Below are positions 57,516 to 64,000 of a stretch of 64,000 nucleotides of DNA, piece by piece (positions within the stretch are counted from its first letter, which is position 1; each line of letters starts with the position of its first letter). The translations under genes and the position numbers were made by a program. The stretch lies in contig CASBWL010000433.1 in assembly GCA_949130495.1 (NCBI GenBank), positions 248,001 through 312,000 on the forward strand, given 5' to 3'. Origin of the DNA: Sambucus nigra. Its lineage: Eukaryota; Streptophyta; Magnoliopsida; Dipsacales; Adoxaceae. The notes under the pieces are model-generated. The model was not told the origin of the DNA. It was given only the letters and a program-made list of their open reading frames with translations, and ran no database searches.

Positions 57516-57523
57516 TATAAAAG
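57516..57523 (+). promoter_or_regulatory. Probable LTR TATA box of element G
   Basis: TATAAAAG in the context GTGGGTTATAAAAGAAGGC within the putative LTR, plus strand. Confidence 0.5.
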
Positions 57524-58559
57524 AAGGCAAGAACTCTCATATCTCCGTATACAGGGAGAACGTGAAAGACAGAAAAAGAAGAAAAAAAAATACTGCAGAG
57601 GATAGAAAAATAGTCAGAAAAAAATCATAAAAAGATTAGTTTAGGATTAGAAAAAATTGTTAGGTTCAGTTTTTACTTTTAGTTTTGTAATCCAGTCAGT
57701 TTTTGTGACGAGTTTGGGACGCGTATTCATGCACACAGTTGACACAGGAAATTATTGCGTATCGTATTTCTTTCTCTTTCTCTTTAGTTTCTTGTTTGTT
57801 AATTGTGCTTGTGCTGAAATTTTAATCATGTCTGGCTAAACACCCCATTCGAGGGGTGGGATGAAATGCATGTGTTGAGTTATTTAATGAACTAATTTGT
57901 CATTGATGTGTTCTAGGCTAATTAAATTGGAAAAAAATCACATATTAATTTATGGGACAAGAGTTAATAAATTAATGATGAAAACTAATATTTAATGTTT
58001 AGATTTGACTTAGAGATAAGTTCTATTCTTAAATTCAAATATTAATTCCTTATGTTCAATTCAAAGATCCATAAAAAAATTTATAAATTGTTCTTAGTGG
58101 ATAATTTGTAAGAACAAGTATGAATCTTAAATTTTTATATGTGGTGATAATTCCTGATTTAATTGCTGAAAAAGATAAAATTGAATTAGGGATTGTACCG
58201 AGAGTTAATTTTTAAATTCAATATTATTTCGAACTATTCAATTGAATAATTAGGGCATTAAATTAAATTGACTACGCAGTGTAATCCCACCTCTTGTTTC
58301 TTCTCATAAATTCTAAACTAAATTATTTTTTAATTTTCGTAGTCATTTTAGTTGCATAATTTTCGTTTCCTCGCTGGAAAATTGTTTTTAAATATAAACT
58401 AAAAAAATATTTAAAAATTTAAAAACGCAAAAAGATTTTTAATAAAAATTGGAATTACAAGTTTTCATGATAACCGTTTCAACGCTAGAAATTGGATTGA
58501 TACCCGAATTTTCCACGATACTGAATTTTTAACAAGTTTTGTAGGTGATTTCAGGAATG

Positions 58560-59240
58560 TTGATACTCGAAGTTTCACTGCAACAACATTCCAAATCCAT
58601 ATCCAAGGAAGACACAAATTAAGAGTAATCATGAATCAGAGGGGAGTAAAAAACAATCCTGACAAGATAAAGGCAATGATTGATATGTAATCTCCCATCT
58701 GTAAGAAAGACGTACAGAAAGTTACTAGAAAAGTATAAGCCCTAATTCATTTTGTGTCTCGAGAAACAAACAAGTATCTTCCACTTTTCAAGGTTCTCAA
58801 AAAGACCTTTGACTGGAATGATGAATGTGAAAAATCTTTGCTTGAGTTAAACAAATATAAGGAATCTCCACCACTACTCTCCCGGCCAGTTTTGGGAGAA
58901 AAATTGTATTTGTACTTAGATGTTATAGAGTCAGATGTTAGTTCATCTTTGATGTGACTAGAATGAGGAATTCAAAAGCCTATTTACTACACCAGCAAAG
59001 CATTTTGAGGAGGAAAAAAATCAAGTATCCATTCTTGGAAAATCTAGCACTTGCACTTATTGAAGCCTTCGGGATAATGGGACCATATTTCCAGGCACAC
59101 ACTATTATGGTGTACACTGATTTCCCCTATGGCGAGCTTTGCCGAAACTAGAGAAGTAGGGATGGTTAATGTCCTGGGCAGTTGAACTAGGGGAATATGA
59201 GATTGTCTATGATCCAGGGGATGTATTAAAAGGGCAAGCA
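58560..59240 (+). pseudogene. Tat-like gypsy RT thumb and RNase H, fragment of element H
   Basis: Begins inside the reverse transcriptase thumb: NQRGVKNNPDKIKAMIDM and KKDVQKVTRKV. It continues into FVSRETNKYLPLFKVLKKTF and DWNDECEKSLLEL...SPPLLSRP (58,754-58,957), typical of Tat-lineage elements. RNase H follows in broken frames (KKIKYPFLENLALALIEA, 58,990-59,070). At least six stops are present. Confidence 0.75.
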
Positions 59241-59479
59241 CTCATCGATTTAATTGCATAATTCACGTACCCATGGTGACCAATAATCCAAGGTTGCTTG
59301 CCAAGCATACTTCTTCAGAGGAAAGCTTAGCTCAAAATCAAGATGAGATTGTCACTGACCAACTAGAGACATCGGATGCTCAAGAAAAAGCTCAGTGATT
59401 ATTTGTACAAAGCAAGATGATATTTCGACGTGGAGTATTATCGAAGGAAGACTTCGGTAATGACATTCTAGTTTGAAAA

Positions 59480-60170
59480 TTGTTTGGGAATAGATCTTCA
59501 TGCGCTACAGCCAGTGGAGTAAGACTTATCATTAACACTCTAGATGACTTAGATGTGGAATATGCTTTATATTTTCAATTTTAAGATCCCAATAATAAGG
59601 CCGAGTATGAGACGTTGATTATGGGCTTGGAACTCGCTTTATCAATGGGTGTTAAGCAAGTGATAACATACAGTGATTCTCAACTCATTTTCAATCAAAT
59701 GCTTCAGATATATGGAGCCAAAGGAGAACTTATGGTAGGGTATTTGAGCATAGCTATGGAGGTTATCTCTCTATTTGTTATAGTCAAGACGGTTCGGATC
59801 CCTATAATGGAGAATGATCGGGCAGATGCACTTGCTCGGCTAGCCTCAGCAACTCAGATAGAACTCAAACGAACCATTCTAGTAGAGATACTCGCAAATA
59901 GAAGTATTGATGTGGAAGTTATCAATGTTATCTATATATAATTGGGTCCTTCGTGGATGGACCTGATCAAATACTACATTGAAAAAGGGTTGCTGCCATC
60001 TGACCAGGAAAAAGCCATGAAGATGAGATACAAAGCAACCAGTTATGTTTTGGAGAAAGGTGTTTTATATCCCTACTTCATTGTGTTCATCCAGTCAAAG
60101 TACAAAATTTTATCGAGGAGCTACATGAAATCTCATGTGGAGCTCATTCAGCTGGCCGATCACTAGTGCA
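59480..60170 (+). pseudogene. Second (additional) RNase H of Tat-like element H
   Basis: ASGVRLIINTLDDLDVEYAL and, after a stop, DPNNKAEYETLIMGLELAL, ITYSDSQLIFNQM and ENDRADALARLASAT match the archaeal/plant-type second RNase H (aRNH) that Tat elements carry between RNase H and integrase. The acidic residues of AEYE, SDS and NDRADALA are retained. 59,942-60,166 continues as the linker WMDLIKYYIEKGLLPSDQEK. Confidence 0.75.
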
Positions 60171-61110
60171 AAGAGTAATAATGAAAGGCTATTATTGATC
60201 GACGATGAAGGAAGATTGTGTTTATTTCACCAAGAAGTGTGATAAGTTCTAGAAGCTTTACACAATTCATAGAAGAGTGGGGGATACCCTAACTCCCATC
60301 ACTTAACCTTAGTCGCTTAATATTTGGGGGACTGACCTTGTCGGCCAATTGCCAACCACCAAAAGAAGGTTTAAGTATTTGGTTGTAGCATTGGATAACT
60401 TCACTAAATGGGTGGAGGCTGAGACCTTGATTGATATGCCTTATCAAAGTTTCTTTCAGTTCATATGGAAGAAGATCATATGTCATTATGGGATGTCTTA
60501 TGCTTTCATCACTGATCATGATGCTCAGTTTGACAATGAGGAGTTTGAGGAATATTGCATCCGATCCAAGATTTAGAAATTTCATTCAGCACATGGACAT
60601 CCACAATGCAATGGTTAGACAGATATCACTAATAAGACTTTGCTTGATAGGTTGAAGAAAAGGTCGAATGGTTCTAAGGGGAACTGGATCAATGAGTTAC
60701 ATAGAGTCCTGTGGGATTATAGGACTACATAAAAAATAGCCACATGAGAGACTCCATACATGCTCACTTTTGGCACTGAGGTAGTAGTACCAACTGAAAT
60801 AGGTCTGTCGACTCACAAGGTATTGAATTTTGACACCCTTAGGAGTGATCTCATGAGGCTACTAATCTAGAATTGGTTGAATAGTTCAGAGAGGATGTTG
60901 CAATTCGAATAGCTGCTTATCAATAAAGAACTACTAGATTCTACAATAGGATGGTCAAGACGACCAACCTGAAAGAAGGAGACTATGTTCTTAAGAAAGT
61001 GATTCAGAAAGGCAACAAGTTGAAGCCCAACAGGCACGGTTCTTATCGCATCTCAGCAATCATCCGACCAGACACCTATCGCCCAGAAACTCTTAAAGGG
61101 AAATAATTCA
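60171..61110 (+). pseudogene. Tat-like integrase of element H
   Basis: YFTKKCDK is the zinc-region end. The core reads WGTDLVGQLPTTKRRFKYLV, DNFTKWVEAE and ITDHDAQFDNEEF (60,325-60,576), then after a stop HSAHGHPQCNG and DITNKTLLDRLKKRSNG. The distal part has TPYMLTFGTEVVVPTEIGL. The SDNGT motif reads TDHDA. Frequent stops show it is dead. Confidence 0.75.
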
Positions 61111-61800
61111 AGAATTTATGGAATGCCGAAAATCTGTGAAAATATTATCTGTAATTTTTATTTGATGTAATTGTTTATTCAATGTAATGAAGTGGCATTT
61201 TTTATCAATTATGCTTGAATTTTACGATTTTTTTCGAGGTACGGTTATATACATCCACCACAAACTTTTCCAATTACAAAAAAGTCAAACTTTTCCATCT
61301 TTGAAAAATTTAGTTTGGACATTTATCTAATTTAAACTTTTCCAACTTCAAAAAAATTTTATTAGTTTGATTTTTTTAGACTTCATGTATGATTTCATCT
61401 TCAACAAGTCAAGAACAATAAATTAGTAAAACTTCATGTATGACTCAAAGTTAAATACAAGAAGTTTTACCCGAATGGGTTAAATACACAAATAAATATA
61501 CATTCATAACACACTCGGTCGCCAATGACAACTAATTTAAACACTTAGGCTAACTAAACTACTTACAGATTTACCTAAGTGCATTAGTAGAATCTAAGGC
61601 ATTACAAATTAAGGTTCAACATTGGACCAAAAATTTATCATTTGAGAGAATTACCTAGTCGGTAAGTCGATTAACTAATCAAAAGCTCAAGTAAATGCTG
61701 CAAGGTATTAATAAATAGACATATTGGGAAAAAAAACTCTATTTTATTCCCAACACATTTTGTGTTACAGTACATAAATCAAAAAGAAGGAAATACAAAT
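61111..61800. other. AT-rich spacer downstream of element H pol
   Basis: No gene or LTR pair recognised. A short direct motif AAACTTTTCCA recurs three times (61,263-61,345) and ACTTCATGTATGA twice (61,380 and 61,430). Confidence 0.4.
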
Positions 61801-61926
61801 TTATTCTAATGGACTTCTTCCTTCAACTTTACTCATCCTAACAGGAGGCTTATCAAGGGTGCTCATCAGGGTTGTAGCTCTAAAATCGCTTGACCTATTG
61901 CATCTTTTGTTGCTCATCATATCTAA

Positions 61927-61953
61927 CAGATGGGGGGGGAGGGGGGGGGGGGG
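61927..61953. repeat. Poly-G tract
   Basis: GGGGGGGAGGGGGGGGGGGGG, read as a proline run on the minus strand within the coiled-coil region. Confidence 0.9.
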
Positions 61954-62693
61954 AAACATCTTCATCTTTCCCTTTAACTCCATAATCCTTAATGTATTTC
62001 CTCACTAGGATTTGAGGAATGGTGTCAGTGGGGATTCAATTGACATCAATCTTAAATAGGGATGAGTATAATCCAACAGCCCTAGATTATGCCAATATCA
62101 TAATTTATTTTTTCTTAGTATCTTCAACAACCCCAACAAATTCATCCAAACCCATTTATATCCTTCTGATTGAGCTTGCTCCATGTGTTCATCCAGGTGG
62201 GTTAAGGCTTCATCATACCCATCCATCCATATAGCCTTGGGTTGCTTATAGAAGTGGAAAGTTAGTTGTTCCACGCTGTCTTGGAGCTTTTTGATGTCCG
62301 TATCCTTCTCCTGCAATAACGCTGCTTGGTCGGCCAAGGTCTTCTTAGTAACCATGAACTTCATAGAAGATTGCCCAAACTTAGTTTTTCTCTTCTTCAG
62401 GTTTTCCAATTCCTCCAACAATTTAGCCTTCTCCATCTCTAAGAAAGAGACACCTTCATTCGACCCAGTGTTAACTATCTTCTGCAGACTATCTAGATCA
62501 TTCCACATGGCATTATTTCCTTTTTTTTCAAGAGTACAATAATCTCCCGAGGAGTTTCTACTTCCTTATTTAGCATAATTTCATTCTTCTTCAAGGAAGA
62601 TGTGATGTCTTCCAACTTCTTATTGAACCCCCAACCTGCGATCAGGACTTCCTACTTAGCTTCATAGTCGTAATATAGTAAGGTAAATGCTTT

Positions 62694-62823
62694 GTGTCCC
62701 AAACAACTCCCCCGAATCCTCCCCCAAATAGCATTAAGTGTTATACCTTGTGATATGGGTCCCTCCAGGGCACAACTCACTAATGCTATTTGGGGGAGAT
62801 TTGGGGGATTTGTTTGGTACCCA
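62694..62823. mobile_element. Small inverted-repeat (foldback/MITE-like) element
   Basis: Arms 62,696-62,740 and 62,778-62,822 are 45-bp inverted repeats (GTCCCAAACAA.TCCCCC... against GTACCAAACAAATCCCCC...) around a 37-bp loop. About 38 of 45 positions pair. No clear target duplication was found. It breaks the antisense coiled-coil frame. Confidence 0.65.
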
Positions 62824-63880
62824 TAGCATCACTCATATAGTAATGCCTGATAAAGATTGTGATTTTCTTGGAGCTTCTCAATCATCTCATAGTAGGCAAG
62901 TTGTTTTCCATAGCCTTATCAAGAAGACAATGAAGATGAACATATGCATCTTTCACTTGCTCAGAGGCATCTGAGCCGAAAAACCCTACCATCTCTTATT
63001 CAGTTGAAGCCGCATAACCAACTTTAAGAATACTTTTGCAATATCCCAAAATGTCAAATTTAGCATAAATTATCATATTCTTCCTGGCATCAAACTGGAA
63101 ATTCACAAGTATAATTACTTAAGTTTGACTAAGGAAGACAAGAAACAATAATCAGACAAGTGAATAATAACAAAGGATCACTAGGAAGATTGAACAAAAC
63201 TTCTTCATTTCATTGATAAATAAAAAATTATAATAGTGGTCCCATTATAAATGAAGAAGTAAGGAAGAAGAGAAGAAAAATACGTAAAAAGAAGGCAAAA
63301 AAACTAGATAAAGGAGTTAAATTATCTCCTTATCCTTGGCTGCTAATTCAAAAGGAGGAAGGTCGACATCGGTGATAGGCTCCATTAATGATTACCCAGA
63401 ACCCTCCTCATCGTCAAATTCCTCATCCAATTTAGGAGGAGTTCCTGGGTCATGCCTTTGAAATAACTTAGAGTTAGCCTGTGTGTTGACCTCCATCAGG
63501 GCATTCGACCAACCATCCTTGTAAGACATCTTATTAGCAAATTTAATATGAACGGATGAACAACAAAGGATTTATCCCATACTTTATTAGTGGCCTCTTC
63601 CATGTCAGACTTTTTCTTAGCCTTCAGCTCCAAGTATTATTTCTCCTTCATGGCCACCTCTGTAGTTAAGTTGTTAACCTTCTCTTCGGATTTTTTGCCC
63701 TTGTTCTCGGCCTCTTTCAACTTTCCCTCAGTAGAAGTAGCTCTTTCATTATCAAGATCCTTTTTAGAATTATTTAAAGAGTTTTGCAAGCCTTCAAAGA
63801 ATTCTTCCATGTCTACCAAAGGTGCTTTCAGCTGGTCATCCTTCTCCAGCGTGTGGTTATAATCAACCAAGAACTGCAAA

Positions 63881-64000
63881 AGAATAAATATGCAACATCA
63901 GTATAGAAAAATATCAAACAGACATTATTAAAAATATATGAAGAAGTAAAATATTTACGAAGGCCGTGTTTTGACTAGCCCTATTAAGCAACTGAACTCT
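63881..64000. other. Window end, no feature recognised
   Basis: AT-rich sequence continuing beyond the coiled-coil frame. The coiled-coil ORF may extend off the window, but the open frame starts at 63,879. Confidence 0.4.

Larger units (their letters stand above)
50321..58545 (+). mobile_element. Element G: Athila-like gypsy, 5'-truncated and degenerate
   Basis: It starts abruptly at the end of LTR E inside the gag-protease linker and continues with protease, reverse transcriptase, RNase H and integrase remains, a 1.9-kb 3' region and a probable 3' LTR from 56,230. Lineage is judged from the DLGASVNLLP protease motif, VDFIILD...ILGRPFLATA, and the FDVWGIDFMG...SSHGFQYILVA integrase core. Confidence 0.75.
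56230..58545 (+). repeat. Probable 3' LTR of element G
   Basis: It starts TGATAAGCACCCAAAAGTG after the polypurine-like lead-in. It contains a pyrimidine-rich stretch, a CT microsatellite (57,116-57,153), a TATA box at 57,516 and, further on, AT-rich sequence with TGTAATCCCACCTC. No partner LTR is in the window, so the right end is placed only by the start of element H pol sequence. Confidence 0.45.
61801..63880 (-). pseudogene. Antisense coiled-coil ORF region downstream of Tat-like pol
   Basis: Two open minus-strand blocks, 63,879-63,637 (KEAENKGKKSEEKVNNLTTE) and 62,508-62,098 (KAKLLEELENLKKRKTKFGQ, QEKDTDIKKLQDSVEQLTFH), are strongly predicted coiled coil. After the second block comes DGYDEALTHLDEHMEQAQSE. 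Between them the frame is broken and a hairpin element is inserted. Downstream of the first block, in another frame, NKMSYKDGWSNALMEVN leads to an acidic end (about 63,545-63,395). Antisense extra ORFs of this kind are known in some Tat elements such as Grande. They also resemble gag-like coiled-coil proteins. Homology could not be tested here. Confidence 0.45.

Overview
This window is an AT-rich stretch of plant nuclear DNA, almost certainly heterochromatic and built from layered retrotransposons. I found no host protein-coding gene, rRNA, tRNA or CRISPR array. The plant assignment rests on lineage-specific families: SIRE/Maximus-type Ty1/copia elements with initiator-Met primer sites and G-rich polypurine tracts, Ogre/Tat-, Athila- and Tekay/Del-like Ty3/gypsy elements, and a LINE with a C-terminal RNase H domain. 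The species cannot be named from sequence alone.

Left part (1-27,900): a nest at least four levels deep, all on the minus strand except one small element. A Tekay-like gypsy element (F, 24,686-27,900) was entered by a SIRE-type copia element (B, 18,764-24,685). The LTR of B was entered by an Ogre/Tat-type gypsy element (A, 1-18,763, running off the left end). A then received two younger insertions. One is I (604-10,994), a pol-less SIRE-type element with 3.3-kb LTRs and target duplication AACAT. The other is J (14,623-17,324), with two 1,233-bp LTRs around only 236 bp and target duplication CAAAG. B also holds a 541-bp solo LTR (22,228-22,768, target duplication TCTAG).

Middle (28,000-42,857): a degenerate LINE on the minus strand is followed by a decayed SIRE-type copia element (C, plus strand). 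The 5' LTR of C is split by the one apparently intact element, copia M (33,232-41,471, target duplication ACCCC). M carries a single uninterrupted 1,693-residue Gag-Pol frame with recognisable gag, protease, integrase, reverse transcriptase and RNase H motifs. Its two LTRs look identical where they align, but the 5' LTR lacks 409 bp that include the likely TATA box. A TATA motif in the interrupted LTR of C lies about 100 bp upstream in the same orientation.

Right part (42,858-64,000): a degenerate Tekay-like element (E, minus), an Athila-like pol remnant with a probable 3' LTR (G, plus), a Tat-like pol fragment (H, plus), and downstream of H a coiled-coil-coding region on the opposite strand, as described for antisense extra ORFs in some Tat elements.

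Functionally, only M looks able to encode replication proteins. I and B keep gag pieces, primer site and polypurine tract but no pol, and J keeps only the cis signals, so all three would need enzymes supplied in trans. Boundaries given for I, J, M and the solo LTR are base-level because TG...CA ends and target duplications match. Boundaries for F, E, G, H and the LINE are approximate.
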